A DNA stretch of 64,000 nt, taken from NCBI RefSeq assembly GCF_900093605.1, contig NZ_FLYE01000006.1:1-64000 (forward strand). Direction: 5' to 3'. Within the stretch, counting starts at the first letter, position 1. Every line of letters starts with the position of its first letter. The DNA comes from Candidatus Terasakiella magnetica (lineage in GTDB: Bacteria; Pseudomonadota; Alphaproteobacteria; Rhodospirillales; Terasakiellaceae). The notes beneath the pieces were generated by a model. That model ran no database searches. It saw only the letters and a list, made by a program, of their open reading frames with translations, and was not told the DNA's origin. The translations under genes were made by a program, and so were the position numbers. Positions 17,568 through 24,802 of the stretch are shown here, in pieces.

Positions 17568-18682
17568 GAGTGAATTCCTTTAGGAAGTTTAATCTGGTCA
17601 TCATCAAAACGACCGCTCTCAGCATCTTGGTGACAGGCATTGCAGTTGACTTTTGACCCAATAGCAGCGTGTCTGAAGTCGCTATCTTTCAGTTCGTCAT
17701 GCTTCTTCTGCCAATAGCGTGTGTCGGTCATACGTAGACTACGGGTGTCATATCGACCGATCTTATGGGCGACCTCAGTATCAAAGGAGAAAGCATCTTG
17801 TGCGTTTAGGTACGTAGCGATTTCACGACGGGTGATGTCATCCAGACTTGCATCTTCACCATAATGATCTGACAGATTGGTCAATATCGCCTGCCAGTCG
17901 TTTCGTGTACGAAGGCTTGGGTGATAGGCAGGATGGCAACCCCCGCATTCCTGCTGGTAGGTTGAATTCAAGGACATCGCCAGCGATGTTGGGGAGGCTG
18001 TATTCACCCAATAAGAAAATGCAAAGCCCACACCAATGATGATCATAAGACCCGCAAGAGAGTGCCACATTGAAACGGGTCTACCCGTTTCAATGCCATC
18101 TTTTCTGCCTGTAATCATGGCTTTGATCAAAGGATGATTGAAGATTACGGTTTCGACCAACACAGCCAGAATGTGAATGCCAATAACAGTCATGAGAATA
18201 CCTGCCAGCACCTCATGAACATCTTCACTCCATTCACCAACTTGATAACCAACAACAGATGCCAATGGTCCGTTGTTTTCTTCTCCACCCCAGACAAGGA
18301 AGCCTGTGACAACGAGTAAGATCAGAGTTGTAAGTAACGCAACGATCATCCATGCCCCGACAGGGTTATGTCCGGCATGTTGGTCTGACTTCCCTTTGAT
18401 AAGGTTCTTAATATGTTTGAAGACGCTTACCTGGGATAAGGGGAAAGTATGAAATCGACTGTAATAACTACCGACAAATCCCCAGATTAATCTGAACACC
18501 AATAAACAAGATAAGACATATCCAGCATAGACATGCACATCCAGCCACCAGTCTTCAAAGAAGTAACCTGTCACTGCTGCAATAGTGACCGTTATGACCA
18601 TTGCCCAATGAAATAGTCGTAGAGGTAAGTCCCATATGATGGGTGATTTATTGTGCTGTGAAGAGGCTTGGGTCTCAGGCAT
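17564..18682 (-). CDS. Cytochrome b561-type membrane protein fused to a dihaem cytochrome c domain
   Basis: Start set at 18682, where an AAGGA site sits 7 bases upstream; the frame is open for 8 more codons. The N-terminal half has four or five membrane segments and the LFHWAMV histidine region of bacterial cytochrome b561-type electron-transfer proteins. After a last membrane segment near residue 215 comes an exported domain with CGGCH and CNACH haem sites, closely related to the separate DHC protein downstream. It probably takes quinol electrons through the membrane to DHC and SHP. It heads a five-gene minus-strand run: cytochrome b, SHP, DHC, LuxR, cyclase. Confidence 0.85.
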   Translation of the reverse strand: MPETQASSQHNKSPIIWDLPLRLFHWAMVITVTIAAVTGYFFEDWWLDVHVYAGYVLSCLLVFRLIWGFVGSYYSRFHTFPLSQVSVFKHIKNLIKGKSDQHAGHNPVGAWMIVALLTTLILLVVTGFLVWGGEENNGPLASVVGYQVGEWSEDVHEVLAGILMTVIGIHILAVLVETVIFNHPLIKAMITGRKDGIETGRPVSMWHSLAGLMIIIGVGFAFSYWVNTASPTSLAMSLNSTYQQECGGCHPAYHPSLRTRNDWQAILTNLSDHYGEDASLDDITRREIATYLNAQDAFSFDTEVAHKIGRYDTRSLRMTDTRYWQKKHDELKDSDFRHAAIGSKVNCNACHQDAESGRFDDDQIKLPKGIHS

Positions 18683-18814
18683 TTCGTATCCTTCGCTTTT
18701 GTGCATTTCGATACGACTAACTTGCTGGGTTTATGCAGAGTTCACAATCAACCCCAAAGGTAATGCGGGGTTTTATAACTTTGGTTTATATAGCCCTAAA
18801 TTGGGTGAGCATCA

Positions 18815-18955
18815 TCAGGACAAGGTTTACTTTCAATCGGTGCATTGCTGGGGCATACCCAGCAACAAACAACACAGCGTTATTCCCATCTATTCGATGA
18901 ACCACTTAGAGAAGCAGTCAATATTGTTGGCAGCAAGATAGCTTAAATTAAAGCA
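18815..18955 (+). pseudogene. Integrase 3' remnant, direct repeat copy 2
   Basis: An intact-frame fragment that encodes the last 43 residues of a P4-type integrase (SGQGLLSIGALLGHTQ to VGSKIA and stop), including the catalytic His and Tyr, but with no upstream part. It is about 91% identical to the end of the integrase at 13540, with synonymous differences. It looks like the surviving end of a second integrase gene cut by arrival of the integrase-plus-cargo segment. Confidence 0.88.
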
Positions 18956-18972
18956 GATAGTTTTAGATTCAG

Positions 18973-19000
18973 AGGGCGGGATTTTTCCTGCCCTTTTCTT
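18973..19000 (+). terminator. Rho-independent terminator after the integrase remnant
   Basis: An 8-bp stem (AGGGCGGG with CCTGCCCT, one G-T pair), loop ATTTTT, then TTTTCTTTT. It would have ended the transcript of the second integrase and now insulates the first accessory module. Confidence 0.75.
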
Positions 19001-19018
19001 TTGCCCTAAAAACCGCTT

Positions 19019-19104
19019 GCACAATAATAACTATTTTACTGAAAAACCAACTAAGTTATTGTTATAAATGCATATTTACAAAACAAAACACAGTGTCCGG
19101 GTGA
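19019..19104 (+). promoter_or_regulatory. Conserved 88-bp upstream element, copy 1
   Basis: It begins GCACAATAA, has TTATTGTT in the middle and ends CACAGTGTCCGGGTGA. This copy is 86 bases because of small spacing changes. It lies 64 bases before the start at 19169. ACAATAA and TTATTGT form a perfect inverted pair here. Confidence 0.85.
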
Positions 19105-19128
19105 GAAAAAAATTCCAAGTTTAGTATC

Positions 19129-19162
19129 TTCCTTTCAGTTCAAACAAACAACCCGAAAGGAA
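19129..19162 (+). promoter_or_regulatory. Hairpin hiding the ribosome site of the gene at 19169
   Basis: TTCCTTTC at 19129-19136 is exactly complementary to GAAAGGAA at 19155-19162, which is the ribosome site. The equivalent leader of the next module (20137-20170) differs in the stem but again pairs TTCCT and CAG with CTG and AGGAA. The conserved arrangement suggests translation control. Confidence 0.55.
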
Positions 19163-19168
19163 TACATT

Positions 19169-19555
19169 ATGACTACTGAACTAACTGTAAAAGCTGTAAT
19201 CAAAACTATTCAGAAAAACACAATTACGCAAACTTTCACTATCTCAGATGAAGAGTTCTTTAAAGGCTGGCAGAGCGGGGAAAAGACACGCATCAAAAAT
19301 TTCGTTTCTTTGGAACTTGGCAAAGTCGCGGATTTGATCGCTGCAGGTAAGAATGATATCGCACGCAACATTGCTTTTGCGAAAGCCCTGTTTTTAATCG
19401 GAAAAGTAAGAAGCACTTGGACTAGACGCAAAGAACTCGATATTCATTTTACGGCAGACCTGTCAGATTTTTTCAATGACCAGTTCAGTTTGGAAATTGA
19501 AACGAAATCAAAATCTCGCAGATACACCCTCGGTCAATACTCAACGTTTGATTGA
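19169..19555 (+). CDS. Accessory protein of unknown function, family with upstream 88-bp element
   Basis: A 128-residue soluble protein that I do not recognise. A beta-strand-rich start (TVKAVIKTIQKN, TFTISDEEFF) is followed by a helical middle (about 45-90) and a final strand pair (ELDIHFTADL). The EEFFKGWQSGEK segment and the helix-then-strand order resemble proteins at 21936, 31174 and 32041, so I place it in one paralogous set. The ATG has a GAAAGGAA site; this site is complementary to TTCCTTTC at 19129-19136, so its translation may be controlled by a hairpin. A terminator follows. Confidence 0.7.
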   Translation: MTTELTVKAVIKTIQKNTITQTFTISDEEFFKGWQSGEKTRIKNFVSLELGKVADLIAAGKNDIARNIAFAKALFLIGKVRSTWTRRKELDIHFTADLSDFFNDQFSLEIETKSKSRRYTLGQYSTFD

Positions 19556-19618
19556 CCCTCTAAACAAGCTGCGTAATCACCATACGGAGACAGGCAATGC
19601 CTATATCCTGGTCTTATT

Positions 19619-19653
19619 AAGAAGCACACATTTCGATGTGGGCTTCTTTTTTT
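19619..19653 (+). terminator. Terminator with TTCG loop
   Basis: GAAGC-A-CACAT, loop TTCG, ATGTG-G-GCTTC, then a run of T. It ends the first accessory module. Confidence 0.85.
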
Positions 19654-19722
19654 GCCTTACAATACCTTCCTTTCAGTTCTAATAATTCATGATAGGGTTT
19701 CTAAAATTTAGGCACTTACAGA

Positions 19723-19950
19723 TCAGAGAACACCACTCACAAACGCATTTACAAAAACCGTGATTCCGCAATTACCACACGCTACTGGCACTACAGGAAG
19801 AACCTGTCCATCATTGCCGCCATGGTATTCGTTCAGTTCATAAATGGTATCAGAAACATTCCATTTCTTAGAACCACACATTTGACAGGTGTTATCGCCC
19901 CATTTGTCTTGTAAGTGAGCAATCATCTGGTTGGCATCAAACTTTGACAT
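19723..19950 (-). CDS. Small zinc-ribbon protein
   Basis: A 75-residue protein with two Cys pairs (CQMCGSKKW near residue 22 and CGNCG near 59), giving a zinc ribbon, and a VLPVVPVACGNCG stretch that I have seen in small phage and island proteins of unknown function. It is on the minus strand, opposite to the surrounding accessory modules, and lacks the 88-bp element. The function is not known; nucleic-acid or protein binding is plausible. Confidence 0.65.
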   Translation of the reverse strand: MSKFDANQMIAHLQDKWGDNTCQMCGSKKWNVSDTIYELNEYHGGNDGQVLPVVPVACGNCGITVFVNAFVSGVL

Positions 19951-20024
19951 ATCATCAAACTCATTCTGTTGTTCTGTTTATTAAGACTACAGGACCCAAT
20001 GAGTTAAAGCACGAAAAACTATCT

Positions 20025-20112
20025 GCACAATAATAGCTATTTTTAAATCAATATCACATACAAGTTGCTGTTTTGATTGCTTTTTAAGAAACAAATCACA
20101 GTATCCGGGTGA
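20025..20112 (+). promoter_or_regulatory. Conserved 88-bp upstream element, copy 2
   Basis: GCACAATAA start, weaker middle box (TTGCTGTT) and CACAGTATCCGGGTGA end, with one change in the last box. It lies 61 bases before the start at 20174. Confidence 0.85.
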
Positions 20113-20173
20113 AATATTCAAAGCAGATTCAGTACCTTCCTAACAGTTCAAACAAGCATTCTGAAAGGAAATT

Positions 20174-20512
20174 ATGATGCTTACAAAAACAAGGAAACAC
20201 ACATTGGTAGTAGTGAACCACCCGTTCAAAACAGTAATGGAATACGTAGCGATTTCCCTACCATTATCCACTCTGCATATTGCGAGACAAACGAGCCTTC
20301 TAAATAAACAAAGCTCAGAAGACTTGGTCAGAAAACTCCACGACCTCTTCACTAGAAAGCTGACCCCAGAAGACGACAGAGTTTTGTCAGCAGTTCTACC
20401 ACTCTTGGAAGAGCATAACGCTTACAAGCAGCTTAACGAGAATGAAGCATATGACTTGGTAGTGCTTGAGTTATTAGAAAACAGCTGCGTTGTCAAAGTC
20501 GATACCCTGTAA
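20174..20512 (+). CDS. Accessory protein of unknown function with upstream 88-bp element
   Basis: A 112-residue protein that I do not recognise. The N-terminal strand-rich part is followed by helices (LVRKLHDLFTRKLTPEDDRVL) and a final strand (YDLVVLELLENSCVV). The helix-then-DLV-strand order is like that in the protein at 21936. The second ATG at 20177 is an equally possible start. The leader again pairs its ribosome site with an upstream segment (20137-20146 with 20161-20170). The next 88-bp element starts 9 bases after its stop, with no clear terminator between. Confidence 0.65.
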   Translation: MMLTKTRKHTLVVVNHPFKTVMEYVAISLPLSTLHIARQTSLLNKQSSEDLVRKLHDLFTRKLTPEDDRVLSAVLPLLEEHNAYKQLNENEAYDLVVLELLENSCVVKVDTL

Positions 20513-20521
20513 TTACCGACT

Positions 20522-20609
20522 GCACAATAACCAATACTTTTCAATCTAATTCAAGACTAAGTGATTGTTTATATATAATACATAGAAACCAATCACAGTG
20601 TCCGGGAGT
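20522..20609 (+). promoter_or_regulatory. Conserved 88-bp upstream element, copy 3
   Basis: GCACAATAA start, TGATTGTT middle, CACAGTGTCCGGGAGT end. It lies 57 bases before the start at 20667. An alternative GTG frame at 20598 would start inside this element, which argues against that start. Confidence 0.85.
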
Positions 20610-20666
20610 TCAAATCCAATTTCATTTTATAAAATGTTTACATCATTAATTGCAAAGGAGATGCAT

Positions 20667-20891
20667 ATGGATACTGCCCTGAACAACACCCCTAACCTTC
20701 TTGAAGGCTTCCTTACACAGGAACAGCTTTCAGAGCTTCTAGGGCTGTCTGTTCGAACACTTCAAAGAAAACACGCTGAACGCATTGGCCCACCACGCAT
20801 CAAGCTTGGTTCCAAGATCTTTTACAAGATTGAAAGCGTTCAAAAGTGGCTGTCTGACCTAGAACGTGAACCCGTTCTCCGCAGACGATAA
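20667..20891 (+). CDS. AlpA/excisionase-type HTH protein
   Basis: Start set at 20667 because AAAGGAG lies 7 bases upstream. The 74-residue protein has a MerR-like HTH_17 domain (LTQEQLSELLGLSVRTLQRK) and a wing (PPRIKLGSKIFYKIESVQKWL). Such proteins act as excisionases or activators on mobile elements. It is the first gene of a two-gene module with the ADP-ribosyltransferase-like gene 53 bases downstream, and it could control the element or the module set. Confidence 0.8.
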   Translation: MDTALNNTPNLLEGFLTQEQLSELLGLSVRTLQRKHAERIGPPRIKLGSKIFYKIESVQKWLSDLEREPVLRRR

Positions 20892-20944
20892 CTAATATTT
20901 TTTCCGGCAATCCTGCCATAACTTCCAAAACGAAAGGAATTCAA

Positions 20945-21628
20945 ATGGAAGAATATATTATCAATACCCAGCAACTAATTGCTGCTAACGCCAAAGGCGA
21001 TTTGCTTGAGCCTGAAAGCTACCAGACAATTGCGGGCCTAATCCCTACGATTAAAGCTGCAATCAATGACTACAATGATGAAGAGCAAGTTGCGGCGGTA
21101 CAAAATTTACTTCAACCATTGGAGTCAATCTTCATTCAAAACCTTTGGACATATGAATATCTTGATAAAGCAGTAAGGCTTCCTGATGAGGTGTATTGGC
21201 ATAAACTTCTATACTTTTATATCGAAGCTGAAAACCTTGGCACAGACAATAAAAGACGTGACCAACTACTTCGCAGCTTATTTGTTGAGCGACAAAAGAT
21301 GAAAGCAAAAAAGAAACGAAAATTGATGATGTACACAACAGACCGTCAACATTTCTCACAGCTTCCGGAATCCTTCACTATTTATCGAGGACAGGATCTG
21401 TTTTTTGAACTTGGCTGGTCTTGGACACTAGCCCCTCAAGTCGCAAAGTTTTTTGCATCAAGGTTTAATCAATCTGAATATGAAGAACCCGTAATCTTGG
21501 AAGCTATGGTTTCAAAAAAGGATGTGATCGCTTTCAGCAACATCCGAGATGAATTTGAAGTCATCATTGACCCCTTAAGCATCACGAAATATACAGCCTC
21601 TGATTTGGAAGTATATAAAACAGCATAA
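20945..21628 (+). CDS. ADP-ribosyltransferase-like protein
   Basis: A 227-residue protein. The N-terminal 130 residues are helical with no recognised domain. The C-terminal third has the pattern of Arg-Ser-Glu ADP-ribosyltransferases: YRG (Arg near residue 149), a GWSWTLAPQVAKFFA segment that corresponds to the STS box and following helix, and DEFEVIID with Glu203 and Glu205 as the ExE motif. It may modify a host or phage protein with ADP-ribose from NAD. The assignment rests on short motifs only. It shares a transcript with the AlpA-type gene upstream, and a terminator follows. Confidence 0.6.
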   Translation: MEEYIINTQQLIAANAKGDLLEPESYQTIAGLIPTIKAAINDYNDEEQVAAVQNLLQPLESIFIQNLWTYEYLDKAVRLPDEVYWHKLLYFYIEAENLGTDNKRRDQLLRSLFVERQKMKAKKKRKLMMYTTDRQHFSQLPESFTIYRGQDLFFELGWSWTLAPQVAKFFASRFNQSEYEEPVILEAMVSKKDVIAFSNIRDEFEVIIDPLSITKYTASDLEVYKTA

Positions 21629-21664
21629 GGATGAAAGCTATGCCTATAGCCGACATACCATGAA

Positions 21665-21694
21665 AGCCAGCCATTCACTTGAGCTGGCTTTTTT
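21665..21694 (+). terminator. Terminator of the ADP-ribosyltransferase-like module
   Basis: AGCCAGC and GCTGGCT form the stem, followed by T residues. The sequence GACATACCATGAAA before the stem recurs before the terminator at 22351. Confidence 0.85.
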
Positions 21695-21779
21695 GTTCAT
21701 TGGTAAAATTAATTGAAGTGGAATTTTAAATTCCGAACCAATGTTTTTTTCACATTACAAAAAATACGCGAAACAGCTT

Positions 21780-21867
21780 GCACAAAAACCCGTATTTTTA
21801 ACTAAATATAACATTTAACTCATTGTTATAAAAAGAAAATACATAAACAATCACAGTGTCCGGATGA
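21780..21867 (+). promoter_or_regulatory. Conserved 88-bp upstream element, copy 4
   Basis: GCACAAAAA start (one change), TCATTGTT middle, CACAGTGTCCGGATGA end. It lies 68 bases before the start at 21936. Confidence 0.85.
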
Positions 21868-21935
21868 AATAATTCGATCAATTCAAATACTATATTCTCA
21901 TTGTTAAATCTTTAGGATATAGAAAGGACATATCC

Positions 21936-22316
21936 ATGAAACACACATTTACTCCAGCAACTGAAACTGTAGCAACATTTATTGAATGCGATAAAGTTGT
22001 TATCTCAGCTCGTATTTCTGAAAAGCACTTCAGCCATAAGCAAAAAAAATCCCTGGCAAGCCTCTTGGGTGGTTTTAATCAAGCTGAATTAAGAGCTAAG
22101 TTGGTGAATCTATTGACCGCCCCTGACATCACAACTAATTCCAAACTGATTGAAGATGCCAAGAGATTTGCGGTTGCTTATCTTGAAAACACATTCAAGG
22201 CAAAGCAGGCTTACTTGAACAAGGATACACATGACCTAGTTATTCAGATTAGCAAAAGAAACGGTAATCCAGAATGTCATACATTCATCCGAAAAAAGCT
22301 TGCTGAAGCAGCATAA
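21936..22316 (+). CDS. Accessory protein of unknown function with upstream 88-bp element
   Basis: A 126-residue protein that I do not recognise. It has a strand (KVVISARISEKHF), then FSHKQKKSLASLL, a helical stretch to about residue 100, and a last strand THDLVIQISK. The FS-x-KQ/KS segment recurs at 31174, 32041 and near the end of the protein at 33147, and the strand-helix-strand order at 19169. It is the clearest small member of the proposed family. A GAAAGGA site precedes the ATG. The stop is followed by a repeated 3' segment and a terminator. Confidence 0.7.
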   Translation: MKHTFTPATETVATFIECDKVVISARISEKHFSHKQKKSLASLLGGFNQAELRAKLVNLLTAPDITTNSKLIEDAKRFAVAYLENTFKAKQAYLNKDTHDLVIQISKRNGNPECHTFIRKKLAEAA

Positions 22317-22350
22317 GGTTCCAAACAATGTCTTCTGACATACCATGAAA

Positions 22351-22381
22351 AGCCAGCCATTAATTTGAGCTGGCTTTTTTT
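22351..22381 (+). terminator. Terminator of the module at 21936
   Basis: AGCCAGC/GCTGGCT stem and a T run. The stem and the GACATACCATGAAA before it are shared with the terminator at 21665. Confidence 0.85.
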
Positions 22382-22471
22382 ATGATCTGTAATTTCCCTG
22401 CAGAATCTTGACTTAAAATTTTAATGTAATTCAAACAATTCACAGACTACCTCCCTTAGCTAATAACCTCT

Positions 22472-22559
22472 GCACAATAACACATATTTTTCAAATCATT
22501 TTTGGCATAAGTAATTGTTTTACTTGAATAATACAAAACAAATCACAGTGTCCGGGTGA
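22472..22559 (+). promoter_or_regulatory. Conserved 88-bp upstream element, copy 5
   Basis: GCACAATAA start, TAATTGTT middle, CACAGTGTCCGGGTGA end. It lies 58 bases before the start at 22618. Confidence 0.85.
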
Positions 22560-22617
22560 ACAAATCGAGGCTCATTTAGTATTATATCTTCATTATTAAT
22601 TATTAAGGAGATAACAA

Positions 22618-23409
22618 ATGACTAAAGAAACAGAACAAGTTGCTTACTATGTATTTGATGCAAAAAAACAAGCTATGCGTCGCATCTGGGTTCCACTAGA
22701 AGCTGTTACTGAGACAATTAAAGCACAAAAGGCCTTGGGCCTCCTACCATACAATACTGAAGCTAATGCTATCGAAATGCTGCTGAAAAGCACAAAGGGT
22801 AAAGACCATCGTACCCACACTGAATTAGCTACTGATTGCTTAAACCTTCTTGCTCATCAAAACTTGCTTGATATTGCAGTTGAAAAGTTTGAAGACCACT
22901 TTGCTATATTTGAGGTTCTGAATCTTGGTCGTAGAAAAACAGCTAAAGTTCAATTTGTGCCTTACTCTCTATATTCCCCTTCTCACGATGTTGAAGGCTT
23001 GGACGATAGTCAGCAATTTAATCCTAACACCATCTTACTTTACAGAGGGGTACGCCACATCATCAACAATTTCATTGATGTTGGAAAGCCCACTTACCAT
23101 GAAAGAAAGAAACACGTTCGTAAGTTTAAAAAGAGTTTTGGCATCAGTAAACAAAATGAGTTCGAAGCCAAAATGCTTCAAATTCTAAGAGCTTCAAATG
23201 GACCATTAAACCACAATGACCATTTATTTCTCACTCTGCTGACCAAACTGTACGTACAGATTATGGGTTTAGGTAAAGAGGCCTACGTCAATCGTTTTAC
23301 GCATAACTGTGTTATTGAAATTGATGATACAGAGCCTGCAAACACATCCTTTGAAGTCAGGCTCGATTATAGAAGCCCAACTTATAAACATGCTCAGAAA
23401 GCTGCTTAA
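22618..23409 (+). CDS. Accessory protein of unknown function with upstream 88-bp element, possibly two-domain
   Basis: A 263-residue protein that I do not recognise. It seems to hold two versions of the same strand-helix-strand unit. The first covers about residues 1-115 (helical NAIEMLLKS to LNLLAHQNLL, then a FAIFEVLNLG strand). The second covers about 155-255 (SFGISKQNEFEAKMLQIL, LFLTLLTKLYVQIM, then THNCVIEIDD). The first half is separated from the second by a YRGV segment. An AAGGAG site precedes the ATG. It is the largest plus-strand member of the accessory set, and a terminator follows. Confidence 0.7.
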   Translation: MTKETEQVAYYVFDAKKQAMRRIWVPLEAVTETIKAQKALGLLPYNTEANAIEMLLKSTKGKDHRTHTELATDCLNLLAHQNLLDIAVEKFEDHFAIFEVLNLGRRKTAKVQFVPYSLYSPSHDVEGLDDSQQFNPNTILLYRGVRHIINNFIDVGKPTYHERKKHVRKFKKSFGISKQNEFEAKMLQILRASNGPLNHNDHLFLTLLTKLYVQIMGLGKEAYVNRFTHNCVIEIDDTEPANTSFEVRLDYRSPTYKHAQKAA

Positions 23410-23440
23410 AGGCTAAGACAATGTCATATGGCATAACATT

Positions 23441-23473
23441 AAGAAGTCGGTAGGAAACTATCGACTTCTTTTA
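23441..23473 (+). terminator. Terminator of the module at 22618
   Basis: AAGAAGTCGgTAG, loop GAAA, CTAtCGACTTCTTTTA. It may also serve the endonuclease gene on the other strand, whose stop lies at its edge. Confidence 0.8.
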
Positions 23474-24172
23474 CTTTATATAGGGGTTTGCATTCCCCTG
23501 AACTGCTTTAATACGGTTATTCCGCTCAACCTCATAAGCAGAAACAGGATCTGATTTATCCCAGGCCTTGAGCAATTTCTTCTGCTGCTTAGATAACTTC
23601 AGACCATACTGTTCTGCCATATAGAAATAGATACGTGCAATATCACCTCTGACCTCGGGAGCTGGTTCAGCTTTCTTGGCCTTGAAGTTCACTTCAAAAT
23701 CACACTTACCGTATTTACGTGGTTCACCTTCAAGCATTGTGAAACGATAATTTGAACGGTCACCATTCAATTCCCCAATTGCGGGAACCAGATTATGCAA
23801 GTCTGCTTCCATCTTTGAAAACTCAGGATCTTTTTTACAGGCCTTACGACCTCCATCCTGCCAGCACTGGCGTTGATGCCCAAACCAGTAAGCAGGCATT
23901 ACGTGTTCCCATTCAATCCTGGTTGCTCGGGAATTAGGCTTTCCTTTTTTAGTGACAGGCTTTCTGGGTTCATAACCACAAGATTCAGCTACAGGGATAA
24001 GCTTTTTGCCTTTGTAAGCATAATCACACCCGCAATAAAATGTGGTTTCCATACCTTTGTGAATTTTAACAGCCAGCTTCTTAGCCTTGGAAAATGACTT
24101 GGGATGCTCTGCCATGGCAAACGTTGGCAAGACAAGCATTGCTGCAAGGGCATATTTTAACATCTCAGGCAT
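23471..24172 (-). CDS. endA: Endonuclease I family nuclease, exported
   Basis: A 233-residue protein with a signal peptide (about 1-21, ending AMA-E), so it probably acts in the periplasm or outside. It matches the bacterial endonuclease I family of beta-beta-alpha-metal nucleases: RIEWEHVMPAYWFG contains the catalytic His, and DLHNLVPAIGELNGDRSNYRF holds the metal-binding Asn. Cys residues at CGCDY and CWQDGGRKACK fit disulfides as in the Vvn-type enzyme. Such genes are common on conjugative and mobilizable elements. A minus-strand terminator upstream separates it from rep. Confidence 0.9.
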   Translation of the reverse strand: MPEMLKYALAAMLVLPTFAMAEHPKSFSKAKKLAVKIHKGMETTFYCGCDYAYKGKKLIPVAESCGYEPRKPVTKKGKPNSRATRIEWEHVMPAYWFGHQRQCWQDGGRKACKKDPEFSKMEADLHNLVPAIGELNGDRSNYRFTMLEGEPRKYGKCDFEVNFKAKKAEPAPEVRGDIARIYFYMAEQYGLKLSKQQKKLLKAWDKSDPVSAYEVERNNRIKAVQGNANPYIK

Positions 24173-24229
24173 CCTTTTTTGTAATCTGATAGGAAGATAG
24201 CCGAAAGCCCATTTACCTGTCCATTGGGC

Positions 24230-24258
24230 AAAAAAAGGGGTGATGAAAAATCACCACC
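24230..24258 (-). terminator. Minus-strand terminator between rep and endA
   Basis: On the minus strand, GGTGAT and ATCACC form the stem and a run of T follows CC. It could end the rep transcript after it passes through the repeats. Confidence 0.7.
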
Positions 24259-24508
24259 CAAGTCCGCCGAGAAACTACGTCGTACTCAGAACCCCAATAT
24301 GGAGAACTGATATTGATAATATATGAAACTGAATTATGGTCTTCACCCATATGAGACAAAACCTAATTTAAATTGCTTTGCAGGTAAAATAAATTGAAAC
24401 ACTTTGCACGGAGTTAGTGCAGAACCCAACTTTTGCGTTGCAGATTACCCTACAGGTGTTTCAGTTCCTGAATTAATTGATGCACAGAAATGAAGGTCCA
24501 CATCTTTT

Positions 24509-24794
24509 CGTAAACACCATCATGTCGTTTACAGTAATGTTTTAAGAAATGTAAACAGCCCAAAACCGTTTACATTCCTGTGCCTTCAGGTGTTGTCATC
24601 ACTTTTGACAAAAACCGTAAACGTTTTCTCTTTGGAACTGTTTACAGCAAAAAACGTTTACATCAGCACTGACAGAACATTTGTCATCAAATTGGGCTTA
24701 AAACTGTAAACGTGCAATCTCAGATATTGTTTACAATTTTATTCGTAAACACTACCGGAATTTGTTCAAAGTTCGCTGTTTACGAATGTTTACC
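24509..24794. repeat. Iteron-like repeats, candidate replication origin
   Basis: Twelve copies of an 8-base motif TGTTTACG or its complement (allowing one change), at about 24509, 24526, 24550, 24567, 24616, 24639, 24655, 24705, 24728, 24744, 24777 and 24787. They lie in both orientations immediately downstream of the rep stop. A Rep_3 initiator normally binds iterons, so this is the best origin candidate, although such repeats more often lie upstream of rep. Confidence 0.7.
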
Positions 24795-24802
24795 GTTCAA
24801 TT

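Noticed and set aside
18636-18941. A 101-residue frame over the integrase remnant
   Set aside because: It is a different frame of the remnant; the same shadow frame exists over the intact integrase at 14627.
20598-20666. GTG start at 20598 for the HTH gene
   Set aside because: It would begin inside the conserved CACAGTGTCCGGG box of the 88-bp element; the ATG at 20667 has an AAAGGAG site.
19019-23473. The repeated modules as a CRISPR array or integron cassette array
   Set aside because: The repeats are 88 bases, at irregular intervals of 0.5-1.3 kb, with genes between, and no Cas genes or attC-like sites are seen.
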